A DNA stretch of 64,000 nt from Castellaniella sp. MT123 (lineage in GTDB: Bacteria; Pseudomonadota; Gammaproteobacteria; Burkholderiales; Burkholderiaceae_B): the NCBI RefSeq assembly GCF_039614765.1, contig NZ_CP154879.1, positions 1,736,001 through 1,800,000 on the forward strand. Reading direction: 5' to 3'. The position numbers and the translations under genes were made by a program. The notes under the pieces were generated by a model. That model was not told the DNA's origin and searched no databases. It saw only the letters and a list, made by a program, of their open reading frames with translations. Shown one piece after another: positions 27,448-35,060 of the stretch. Positions within the stretch are counted from its first letter, which is position 1, and each line of letters opens with the position of its first letter.

Positions 27448-28116
27448 TCACACATATTGCATCAGGGCATCCCGCAGGTCGAAATGGCGCCCGACGATGA
27501 ACGGATGCTCGTCCTGCATGTACAGTCTGGACTTGGATTCCCGAAGCTTGCGGACGCAATCCACCAGACGGCTGAGGTCGTTCGTCTCGAAGGTTAACAG
27601 CCATTCGTAATCCCCAAGACCGAAACCGTACACGCCATTGGTCAGGATATCCGGCACGAACTCGTGGCCGATCTGCCCATGATCCCCGATGACGGCGCGC
27701 CGTTCCCAGGCTGGCAGCAGATAGTATTCCGGCGTCCTGATAAACGGGTAAAAGCACAGGAATTTCCTGGGCGTCATGCCGACGGCAAAGGACGTCGGAT
27801 GTTCGGAAAACTCGAAGGGCTTGGTGATCCCGATGAACGCATGCGGCGTGTCGATATAGGCGCCCAGCGGCGACCGGCGTATTTCCAGTTGAAGATCCTG
27901 AATGTCCTCGACGTGGTCGCCGAACATCCAGAACAGGATGTCGGTATGGCCCTGAAAGCCCTGCACCACGTAAGTGCCGCGCAGGCCGACCCGATCCTGG
28001 TATTTCTCGAAGATGGCGACCGCCGCGTCCACGGCGGCCGATTTTTCAGACTTGCCCAGCGGATTCCATTGTGATGTGAACTTGATGGCGAATTGTGATG
28101 TGAACTGTTCCTGCAT
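27448..28116 (-). CDS. chdC: Coproheme decarboxylase ChdC (HemQ; chlorite-dismutase family)
   Basis: A 222-residue protein of the chlorite dismutase fold, clearly of the HemQ type found in Actinobacteria. Conserved features are FYPFIRTPEYYLLPAWERR, with candidate catalytic Tyr123, then DHGQIGHEF with proximal haem ligand candidate His146, GLGDYEWLLTFE and HPFIVGRHF. ChdC converts coproheme to haem b with peroxide, the last step of the coproporphyrin-dependent route. True chlorite dismutases carry a distal Arg and have a different pattern. In this operon it follows cgoX and cpfC homologues, completing that branch. The first 20 residues hold an 8-codon duplication. Confidence 0.9.
   Translation of the reverse strand: MQEQFTSQFAIKFTSQWNPLGKSEKSAAVDAAVAIFEKYQDRVGLRGTYVVQGFQGHTDILFWMFGDHVEDIQDLQLEIRRSPLGAYIDTPHAFIGITKPFEFSEHPTSFAVGMTPRKFLCFYPFIRTPEYYLLPAWERRAVIGDHGQIGHEFVPDILTNGVYGFGLGDYEWLLTFETNDLSRLVDCVRKLRESKSRLYMQDEHPFIVGRHFDLRDALMQYV
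28068..28106. repeat. Direct repeat of 15 bp inside the start of chdC
   Basis: ATTGTGATGTGAACT occurs at 28068-28082 and again at 28092-28106, a 24-bp period. It is in frame and repeats FTSQ in the protein (residues 5-8 and 13-16). It looks like a small recent in-frame duplication in the non-conserved N-terminus. Confidence 0.8.
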
Positions 28117-28134
28117 GGCATTTTCCTGCTTGGG

Positions 28135-28659
28135 TCATGATATATCCTGGATCGAACGCGCGGGTTCCCCGGATGGATCGCATGCCGCCCGGATGCCGTC
28201 GATGCGCTGGATGCCGTGCCGGTCATGCAGCCACACCAGATCCACCAGGTTTTTCAGGCTGATCCGGCCGTACAGGGGGTGCGGCGCGGACCTCTCGGCA
28301 AGTTCGCGTTCGTGCGTTTCATTGAAGACTCGCTGCAGATGCCGGAATCTGGACTCCTCCAGCTGCTGGATCAATGCCGATTTGGTCAGAAACTCGATCC
28401 GGGGCGGCTCGTCGCCGTCGAATTGCTCGATCGCCGGAGACAACGCGTCGGGGCTCAATTCCGGGACTTTCCCGCCCCGGGACTCCAGCGAGCCCAGAAT
28501 ATCCGCCGCCAGCCCTTGCTCGACTGTGGCAATGTGGTGAAGTATCTGCGCGGCGCTCCAGCCCCGCGCGTCCTGGCGCTGGTTCAACTGCTCGTCGGTC
28601 CAGGCCTCGAAGCTGGCCAGAAGCCCGAGCCTCGCCTTGCCGAGATGGGTGATCAACAT
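28135..28659 (-). CDS. DinB-like four-helix-bundle protein
   Basis: A 174-residue protein of the DinB/YfiT superfamily. It starts MLITHLGKARLGLLASF and has WSAAQILHHIATVEQGL and LVWLHDRHGIQRI. The His residues of HHIATVEQ and HDRHGIQRI are candidate metal ligands, as in DinB_2 thiol-transferase-like proteins. The start at 28659 lies 14 bases past cgoX; the longer frame is a shadow of cgoX. It is held between cgoX and chdC in the operon, so a part in haem handling or thiol-dependent chemistry is possible but unproven. Confidence 0.75.
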   Translation of the reverse strand: MLITHLGKARLGLLASFEAWTDEQLNQRQDARGWSAAQILHHIATVEQGLAADILGSLESRGGKVPELSPDALSPAIEQFDGDEPPRIEFLTKSALIQQLEESRFRHLQRVFNETHERELAERSAPHPLYGRISLKNLVDLVWLHDRHGIQRIDGIRAACDPSGEPARSIQDIS

Positions 28660-28672
28660 CGTAGCGACTCCG

Positions 28673-30097
28673 TCAAATTTCGAGAAGACGCGCCAGGGCC
28701 GCCTGAGCGGCCTCCCCGCCCTGGCGCGCGCAATCGGCAAGACCCACGCCCCCGTAGGGCGCGCCAGCCAGCTGGACGCCGGGGAATTTCCCCGCGACGC
28801 GGCGCCTGAGCGCAGCCACGCGCGCCACATGGCCGACCGCGTAGCGCGGCATGGCCTTGTGCCAGCGTGTCACCAGCTGGAATTCGGGTTGGGCGTCGAT
28901 GCCCATGATGCGCTTGAGGTCGCGCAGCACCGTCTGCACGATCGCGCGCTCGTCCGCGGACACCAGGCTGTCGTCATCCGGACGCCCGACATAGCTGCGC
29001 AGCAGCGCATGGCCTTGCGGTGCCGACCCAGGCCATTTGAGATGGCTCCAGGTGCATGCGGTGATGGCGCAGCCCGATTGCCGCGCGACGACAAAGCCTG
29101 TGCCAGGCGTATGCGTGCGAATTGCCTGGCTGCGAAAGCCCAGCACGACATTGGCGACGGACGCGGGCGGACTTTCATGCAGACTCTCGAAATCCGTCGA
29201 CATATCCAGCAGTTCCGCCGCGGTTTGACTGGGAACCGCCAGGATGACGGCATCCGCATCCAGTGCCTCGCGCCCCCGCAGAGTCAGGCGATACCGTCCC
29301 CCAACCGGCCGGATGTCCGTCACGGCGGCGTCGCGGATGATGGCTGCGGGGGGCAGTTGGGCTTCCACCGCACCGACCAGGGATTGCAGGCCGCCTCTGA
29401 AGCTGGCGAAGGCGGCGGGTTTCTCCGCACCGGAGGCCGCCTGTTCGCTGCGGGCGCGCTGGGCACGCACACGGCGCAGGCCCAGGATCAGGCTGCGGTG
29501 CTGCCGCAGCAGCGCCGTCATGCGCGGCATGACGGCCTGCATGCTCAGCCGCTCGACCGTCTCGCCATAAATGGCGGCGAACAGAGGGTCGATCAACTGA
29601 TCGACGAGTTCTCCGCCAAAGCGCCGCCTGAAAAAACTGCCCACGGACTCGTCGTCGGCGCAGGCGCCGCGCCAACGCAACGCCTCGAACGCCACGGCGA
29701 GCTTGCCGCCCGGCGACAACAGCCCGGATCGCAGGAAGGGCATCAGCTTCGTCGGCACCCCCATGACCATGCCGTCCGGGATCGGCCGAAGCGCACCCCG
29801 GGCATAGATATAGGCCTGCTTGGCCGCGCCATGGACAAGGTGCGGCCCCATTCCGACCGCGTCGGCGAGCTCCAGCAGGCTGCCGCCACCCGGATGAAAG
29901 GAATCGGGCCCCGTCTCGATCAGAAAATCCCCGTGGCGCACCGTCCGGATCTTTCCACCCAGACGGTCCTGGGATTCCAGCATCACCCAGTCCAGCGGGA
30001 CGCCGGACCGGTGGATTTCCTGGTGGATCCGGAATGCCGCGGACAACCCCGTGATGCCCCCGCCGATGATGGCCACCCTTCGTACGGCGCCGCTCAT
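28673..30097 (-). CDS. cgoX: Coproporphyrinogen III oxidase CgoX (HemY-type flavoprotein)
   Basis: A 474-residue FAD amine-oxidase-fold enzyme. The N-terminal dinucleotide site is VAIIGGGITGLSAAFRI, followed by RLGGKIRTVRHGDFLIETGPDSF. FASFRGGLQSLVGAVEAQL, WSHLKWPGSAP and the C-terminal AGAPYGGVGLADCARQG are the marks of Bacillus-type HemY. In Gram-positives this enzyme oxidises coproporphyrinogen III to coproporphyrin III; HemY proteins of Gram-negatives make protoporphyrin. Genes for CpfC and ChdC homologues in the same operon favour the first reaction. ATGA overlap with hemH at 30094-30097. Confidence 0.88.
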   Translation of the reverse strand: MSGAVRRVAIIGGGITGLSAAFRIHQEIHRSGVPLDWVMLESQDRLGGKIRTVRHGDFLIETGPDSFHPGGGSLLELADAVGMGPHLVHGAAKQAYIYARGALRPIPDGMVMGVPTKLMPFLRSGLLSPGGKLAVAFEALRWRGACADDESVGSFFRRRFGGELVDQLIDPLFAAIYGETVERLSMQAVMPRMTALLRQHRSLILGLRRVRAQRARSEQAASGAEKPAAFASFRGGLQSLVGAVEAQLPPAAIIRDAAVTDIRPVGGRYRLTLRGREALDADAVILAVPSQTAAELLDMSTDFESLHESPPASVANVVLGFRSQAIRTHTPGTGFVVARQSGCAITACTWSHLKWPGSAPQGHALLRSYVGRPDDDSLVSADERAIVQTVLRDLKRIMGIDAQPEFQLVTRWHKAMPRYAVGHVARVAALRRRVAGKFPGVQLAGAPYGGVGLADCARQGGEAAQAALARLLEI

Positions 30098-31041
30098 GCC
30101 GCGATTCGTTCCGTTTGGCCCAGCGAGCCGGCAACGGCATCGGCCAGGCACGAGATGAACCCGCGATCCGCATTGGGCATGGGGGGGCGCAGGTAACGGC
30201 CGCCGAGCGTCTCGATCAGAGAGCGGCATTCGATGTCGTCGTCGTAGAGGACCTCGAGGTGGTCGGATACGAAACCGATCGGGCAGACGATGAAATTGCG
30301 ATAGGCCCCGCTGTCCCAGGCATCGCGGACGACGTCCCGGATATCGGGGCCCAGCCAGGGTTCCGGGGTTCGGCCAGCGCTTTGCCATGCGATCGCGTGA
30401 TTGCCCACGCCCGCGGCAGCCGCGATCAGATCCGCGCTCTCGCGCACCTGCGTGGGATAGGGGTCCCCATCGAGCACCCGCATCGGCAGGCTATGGGCGG
30501 AAAACACCACGAGCGTCCGGCGTGATTCGGCGAGGGGCAGCGAAGACAGCAGCGTGCGGATGCGCGTCGCCCAGAACTGGATGAAGCCCGGTTGACGGTA
30601 CCAGCCTGACACCGCCGGGCGCAGGGTCAGTCCCAGCGCCCCGGCCGCCTGAGCCGCCCGGTCAAAATAGGGACGAATGCCGCTTCCCGAATCGTGCGGC
30701 GCCATGACGACCGCAATCACGGTCCGGATACCCTGCGCAACCAGGGTCTCGACCGCGTCTTCGATAAAGGGCCGGGCATGTTTGAAGCCGACGACCGATC
30801 TGAAACCCGTGTCCGGGAACCGGGCCTGCAGTTCCGCAGCGAGCCCGTCCGCCTGAGCGCGGGTCACGCGCCCCAGCGGCGACGATCCGCCGATGGCCTG
30901 GTACCGGGCGCTCAGTTCTTCGAGTTGTGCCGCCGATGGCGGCCTGCCTTGGCGGATGTGGGTGTAGTAGGCGGGAAGTTCCGCAATGTGGTCCGGCGTC
31001 CCGTAAGCCATGACCAGGATGCCAACCAATTTTCGCGACAT
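30094..31041 (-). CDS. cpfC: Coproporphyrin III ferrochelatase CpfC (HemH, Gram-positive type)
   Basis: A 315-residue ferrochelatase that follows Bacillus subtilis HemH closely in length and motif numbering: MAYGTP with Tyr13, GGSSPL, FSAHSLP with His183, PYPTQVRESADL, WQSAGRTPEPWLGP and DHLEVLYDDD with Glu263. Tyr13, His183 and Glu264 are the known metal-site residues in B. subtilis. Proteobacterial protoporphyrin ferrochelatases are normally longer, membrane-associated and have other flanking sequence. It is the first gene of the nine-gene operon and 34 bases downstream of a perfect inverted repeat. In a betaproteobacterium this type is unexpected. Confidence 0.9.
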   Translation of the reverse strand: MSRKLVGILVMAYGTPDHIAELPAYYTHIRQGRPPSAAQLEELSARYQAIGGSSPLGRVTRAQADGLAAELQARFPDTGFRSVVGFKHARPFIEDAVETLVAQGIRTVIAVVMAPHDSGSGIRPYFDRAAQAAGALGLTLRPAVSGWYRQPGFIQFWATRIRTLLSSLPLAESRRTLVVFSAHSLPMRVLDGDPYPTQVRESADLIAAAAGVGNHAIAWQSAGRTPEPWLGPDIRDVVRDAWDSGAYRNFIVCPIGFVSDHLEVLYDDDIECRSLIETLGGRYLRPPMPNADRGFISCLADAVAGSLGQTERIAA

Positions 31042-31074
31042 GTTCCAGCACGACCGTGAGCAAGCCTGAATGAA

Positions 31075-31102
31075 GGCGCAACGCGCTATCGCACGTTGCG
31101 CC
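31075..31102. promoter_or_regulatory. Perfect 9-bp inverted repeat upstream of the cpfC operon
   Basis: GGCGCAACG (31075-31083) and CGTTGCGCC (31094-31102) are separated by 10 bp, so half-site centres lie 19 bp apart, about two helical turns. It sits 34 bases before the cpfC start. No T run follows on either strand, so a dimeric-regulator operator is likelier than a terminator. It could still be an RNA hairpin after mmsA. Confidence 0.5.
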
Positions 31103-31208
31103 CAAGTCTGCTCAGTATGGTCTATTCTCGCCGCGAGAGAGGCCGAAACAGTGAGGGATCTTGCGAATCATCAACAAGAAGAGCCTATTTTCACCGCAGG
31201 AGGCCCTG

Positions 31209-32702
31209 TCACTTCATTGCGATCGTCGTGTTGATGTCCGTCGGGTGCGCCTGCCAGCGGGCAGTGATCGTCTTGGTTTGCGTCCAGAAATAGATCGACT
31301 GACGGCCATTGGGACCCAGATCGCCCAGTTTGGAAGCCCGCGACCCCGTGAAGCTGAACCAGGCCACCGGCACCGGAATGGGAATGTTGATCCCCACCTG
31401 CCCGACATCGACGTGGTTCTGGAAATAGCGGGCATGACCGCCATCCTGCGTGAAGATGGATGTGCCATTGCCGTTCGGATTGGCGTTGATGAATTCGACG
31501 GCTTCTTCCAGCGTGTCCACCAGCACGACCGACAGCACCGGCCCGAAGATTTCCTCGTGATAGATGGTCATGTCGGCCTTGACCTTGCTGAAGATCGTAG
31601 GGCCCACGAAATTGCCTTTTTCGTAACCTGGAACCGTGATCCCACGGCCATCGAGCACCAGATCGGCGCCTTCGTCCACGCCTTTCTGGATCAGGCCCTC
31701 GACACGCTTTTTGGCCGTCGGGGAAATCAGGGGCCCCAGATCCGCGTGGCGGTCTGTGCCGATATTGACCTTCAGTTTGCGGGCCCGTTCGGCAAAGTCA
31801 GGCAGCCATTTCTGGGCTTCGCCCACCAGGACCAACACGGAAATGGCCATGCAGCGTTCCCCCGCTGCGCCGAAGGCCGCGCCCAGCATGGAATTCAACG
31901 CGGCTTCACGGTCGGCGTCAGGCATGATGACGCTGTGGTTCTTCGCGCCCATCATGGCCTGGCAGCGCTTGCCGGCATTGGAGGAGCGGCGGTAGATTTC
32001 CGTACCGACCCGGGTCGACCCGATGAAGGACACTGCCTTGATGTCCGGATGATCGCACAATGCGTTGGCCACGTCGGGCCCGCCATGGACGACATTGAGC
32101 ACGCCGGGCGGCAGGCCGGCTTCCAGGGCCAGCTGGGCCACCATCAGCGATGCGGTAGGGTCCTGCTCGGACGGCTTATAGACGAAAGTATTGCCCATGG
32201 TGACCGCGATCGGGAACATCCAGCACGGCAGCATCACCGGAAAATTGAAGGCCGTGATGCCCGCGCACACCCCCAGTGGCTGCAGCACGTTGTAGACGTC
32301 GATGCCGGTGGCCGCGTTTTCAGCGTAATCGCCAAGCTGCAGGACATTGGCGGACACGGCGTGTTCCACGCCCTCGAGGCCGCGACCGACCTCGCCCTCG
32401 GCATCGGGCAGGGTCTTGCCGTGTTCACGCGACAGCGCCTCTGCGATCCTGGTGGTGTTGTCGCGCAGCAGCCGGGCCAGATCGGTCATGATCTGGCGGC
32501 GCTTTGCCTGGCTGACATTGCGCCAGGTCTTGAAGGCTTCTTTGGAGTTGGCAATGGCCCGTTCGACCTCGGCCGGCGTGGCGAACGGCACCCGCGCCAC
32601 GACTTCCTGAGTGGCCGGGTTGATGACGTCACGCCATTCTTTCGTTTCGGACTGGACCAGTTTCCCGTCGATCAGTAGCGGGACGCGTGGAATATCGCTC
32701 AT
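31209..32702 (-). CDS. mmsA: CoA-acylating methylmalonate-semialdehyde dehydrogenase
   Basis: A 497-residue aldehyde dehydrogenase. Catalytic Cys284 lies in GAAGERCMAIS; the family-specific NPATQEVVARVPF, AGITAFNFPVMLPCWMFP and GRQSIYFWTQTKTIT are present. It converts methylmalonate or malonate semialdehyde with CoA and NAD to propionyl- or acetyl-CoA in valine and inositol breakdown. It is divergent from a LysR gene with shared repeats between them, so that regulator probably controls it. No mmsB or other valine genes are adjacent. Confidence 0.93.
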   Translation of the reverse strand: MSDIPRVPLLIDGKLVQSETKEWRDVINPATQEVVARVPFATPAEVERAIANSKEAFKTWRNVSQAKRRQIMTDLARLLRDNTTRIAEALSREHGKTLPDAEGEVGRGLEGVEHAVSANVLQLGDYAENAATGIDVYNVLQPLGVCAGITAFNFPVMLPCWMFPIAVTMGNTFVYKPSEQDPTASLMVAQLALEAGLPPGVLNVVHGGPDVANALCDHPDIKAVSFIGSTRVGTEIYRRSSNAGKRCQAMMGAKNHSVIMPDADREAALNSMLGAAFGAAGERCMAISVLVLVGEAQKWLPDFAERARKLKVNIGTDRHADLGPLISPTAKKRVEGLIQKGVDEGADLVLDGRGITVPGYEKGNFVGPTIFSKVKADMTIYHEEIFGPVLSVVLVDTLEEAVEFINANPNGNGTSIFTQDGGHARYFQNHVDVGQVGINIPIPVPVAWFSFTGSRASKLGDLGPNGRQSIYFWTQTKTITARWQAHPTDINTTIAMK

Positions 32703-32800
32703 GCAAACCTCCTCGGTGAAATCAAATGGATTCTGTCTTAGGGGTATGGCGGGCAGGCCGGGACACAGGCACCGACGCCAGCTTCATGATCCAGTGTAGT

Positions 32801-32858
32801 TGTGTAAAAAACCTAAAGCCAGCAAAATATTTGCACATCCGTTGACGATATTTGCACA
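32801..32858. promoter_or_regulatory. LysR-type operator repeats between mmsA and its divergent regulator
   Basis: ATATTTGCACA occurs at 32827-32837 and 32848-32858, a 21-bp spacing that puts both on one face of the helix. TGTGTAAA at 32801-32808 is a near-inverted match to the TTTGCACA half-site. The set lies just upstream of the LysR start (32868) and faces the mmsA promoter, as expected for a LysR regulator controlling itself and its target. Confidence 0.6.
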
Positions 32859-32867
32859 AGGAAAACC

Positions 32868-33830
32868 ATGGTCGACTGGGACTCCATCCGCTACTTCCTG
32901 GAGGTCGCCCGCACCCAGCGGGCCAGCGCTGCGGGACAGCGGCTGGGGGTGCGGCACAGCACTGTCACCCGCCGCATCCGCACGCTGGAGCTCGGCCTGG
33001 GGGCGACACTGTTCGAGAAGTCTCGGGCCAACGGCTTTACCCTGACCGAGGAAGGCCAACAGTTCTTCACGTACGCCGAACAGGTCGAAAGCACGCTGCT
33101 TGCCGCCCATGACATGCTTTCAGGGGCGGCAGGCCAGCCCACCGGACACCTGCGCATCGGATCCACCGAAGGTTTCGGCAGCACGGTGCTGACCCCGCTG
33201 ATGGTGGATTTCCAGCGCCGCCACCCTGGCATGACCCTGGACATCATGCCGGTGCCCCGCTACATCAGCCTGTCCAAGCGGGAAGCCGACATCGCCATCG
33301 CCCTGGAGCGGCCGCAGCGCGGCCCCTACCTGTGCACCAAACTGGCCGACTACACGCTCAAGCTCTACGGAACGCGGAATTATCTGAATACGCATCCTGC
33401 CATCGGCCGCCGCGCCGACCTGGGACAGCACACCTTCATCGGCTACGTCGATGAACTGCTGTTCAGCGACCGGCTGCGCTACCTGGATGACCTGGTGCAG
33501 CCGGAACGCGTGGTGTTTCGCAGCACCAGCATCCTGGCGCAGTATCAGGCGGCGCTGGGCAACCAGGCGCTGGCCATCCTGCCCTGTTTCCTGGCCGCCC
33601 AGGACACGCGTCTGGTGCCCGTGCTGGAACACGAGATCCGCGTCAGCCGCGGTTTCTGGATGTATTGCCACGAGGATCTGCGTCACACACGGCGCGTCAT
33701 GGCGATCTGGGACTATCTGAAGCAGGCCGTCAGTCTGAACCGCGAACTGCTGCAGGGCGACGGCCGCGTCCTGCGGACACCCGCCGAGACCTGGACACCG
33801 GCTTATACGGCGGACCACCCGGGGCATTGA
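32868..33830 (+). CDS. LysR-family transcriptional regulator, probable mmsA regulator
   Basis: A 320-residue LysR protein. The helix-turn-helix spans about residues 5-60 (IRYFLEVARTQRASAAGQRL, then STVTRRIRTLELGLGATLF). The effector domain starts at HLRIGSTEGFGSTVL. It belongs to the subgroup starting MVDWDSIRYFLEVARTQRA that often sits beside semialdehyde dehydrogenase genes. The tail after residue 295 is Pro/Thr-rich. It is divergent from mmsA with operator-like direct repeats between. Confidence 0.85.
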   Translation: MVDWDSIRYFLEVARTQRASAAGQRLGVRHSTVTRRIRTLELGLGATLFEKSRANGFTLTEEGQQFFTYAEQVESTLLAAHDMLSGAAGQPTGHLRIGSTEGFGSTVLTPLMVDFQRRHPGMTLDIMPVPRYISLSKREADIAIALERPQRGPYLCTKLADYTLKLYGTRNYLNTHPAIGRRADLGQHTFIGYVDELLFSDRLRYLDDLVQPERVVFRSTSILAQYQAALGNQALAILPCFLAAQDTRLVPVLEHEIRVSRGFWMYCHEDLRHTRRVMAIWDYLKQAVSLNRELLQGDGRVLRTPAETWTPAYTADHPGH

Positions 33831-33877
33831 ACCACGGGCCGGGTGCGGAACCCCCCGCGACCCGCCATGGCAAGCGG

Positions 33878-34999
33878 TCAGCCCGCCACGGCCCGCATGG
33901 TTTTGCGCCGGCGTCGTGGGACACGGATCCGGCGCCACAACAAGAATAGCCCAAGCGCCAGGAACAGCCCATGCACCAGCCAGACGCCAACGCCAAACGA
34001 CAGGGCGCCGCTGCCGATCCAGCCACGCGACAGATTGATCAGGTTCATGTAGAGCAAGGCCAGAAGGCCTGCCATGAGCAGATCGCCGGACCGCCCGAGG
34101 CGCGGGTTCACCGCCCCCAGCGGCAGCGCGATCAGCGCCAGGTTCAGCACGGCGATGGGCAGGGCCAGGCGCCACATGAGCTGCGACAGGGACTCGCGGT
34201 CGCCCAGACGCGCCAGATCCAGTGTCGGGCGGGCCTTGATCTCTTGCAAGGCCCTCTGGCGGGCGGCGTCCAGAGACGCCGGATCGGTGCGGCTTTCGAT
34301 CCGCACCCCGTAATGATCGAAGTCCAGCAGGCGAAGTTCGGGGGTGCCGGGCTTCAGGTCGTAGCGGTGCCCCCGCCCCAGGACCAGAAACCGGTCGCCG
34401 TTGGGTTCCGTGCGGATGGCCGCACTGTCGGCGGTGACGACGCTGAGCCAGTCGGGTTCGATGATGCGCGCCACGACCCTGCCCAGTTCGTCGCCCGGAT
34501 GAGTCGGTGATTCGGCGAAGAACACGCGCCGGCCCTCATCGGTTTCGATGAACTGCCCGGCGGTGACTTTAGACAGGTCCGAGCGCTGTTCGAAACGCTG
34601 GCGATATTCCGCGATCTGACCATAAGCCCACGGCGAAGCGTACAAGGTCAGGGCCGCCACCACGACGGCCACCGGCAGCGCGAACCGCATCACCGGACGC
34701 AGCCAGTCGGCCAGCGACAGCCCGCTGGCGAACCAGACCGCCATTTCGGATTCGCGGTAACTGCGCGTCACGGTCGTGAGGACTGCGACGAACAGGGCGA
34801 CACAAATGATCACGGGCAGGGCCGTGATGCTGGAAAATGCCGCCAGGCCCAGCACGACGTTGGCGCCGATGTCGCCATTGGCCGCCTCGCCCAGCAGGCG
34901 CACGATGAGCACGCTGAGCCACACCACCAGCAAAGTGGAGAACACAATCCCGGCGTGGCTGGTGATCTCGGAAAAGACGGCGCGCTTGAACAATGACAT
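33878..34999 (-). CDS. lptF: LPS export ABC transporter permease LptF
   Basis: A 373-residue inner-membrane protein with the YjgP/YjgQ arrangement: three membrane helices near the N-terminus, a periplasmic beta-jellyroll of about 170 residues, then three helices. The N-terminus [17 protein letters not shown] is typical of LptF. With LptG, LptB2 and LptC it extracts lipopolysaccharide from the inner membrane. The start at 34999 was taken from that conserved opening. It is divergent from pepA across 61 bp, the usual lptF/pepA arrangement. lptG is not visible next to it (a LysR gene follows convergently). Confidence 0.92.
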   Translation of the reverse strand: MSLFKRAVFSEITSHAGIVFSTLLVVWLSVLIVRLLGEAANGDIGANVVLGLAAFSSITALPVIICVALFVAVLTTVTRSYRESEMAVWFASGLSLADWLRPVMRFALPVAVVVAALTLYASPWAYGQIAEYRQRFEQRSDLSKVTAGQFIETDEGRRVFFAESPTHPGDELGRVVARIIEPDWLSVVTADSAAIRTEPNGDRFLVLGRGHRYDLKPGTPELRLLDFDHYGVRIESRTDPASLDAARQRALQEIKARPTLDLARLGDRESLSQLMWRLALPIAVLNLALIALPLGAVNPRLGRSGDLLMAGLLALLYMNLINLSRGWIGSGALSFGVGVWLVHGLFLALGLFLLWRRIRVPRRRRKTMRAVAG

Positions 35000-35060
35000 G
35001 GGAAAATGCGGAATAATGGACCGTCTGCCCCAGGCTGGTACCGCACCCAAGGAAAAACGA

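Noticed and set aside
31075-31102. Inverted repeat as rho-independent terminator of mmsA
   Set aside because: No T run follows the hairpin on the minus strand; kept as a candidate operator instead.
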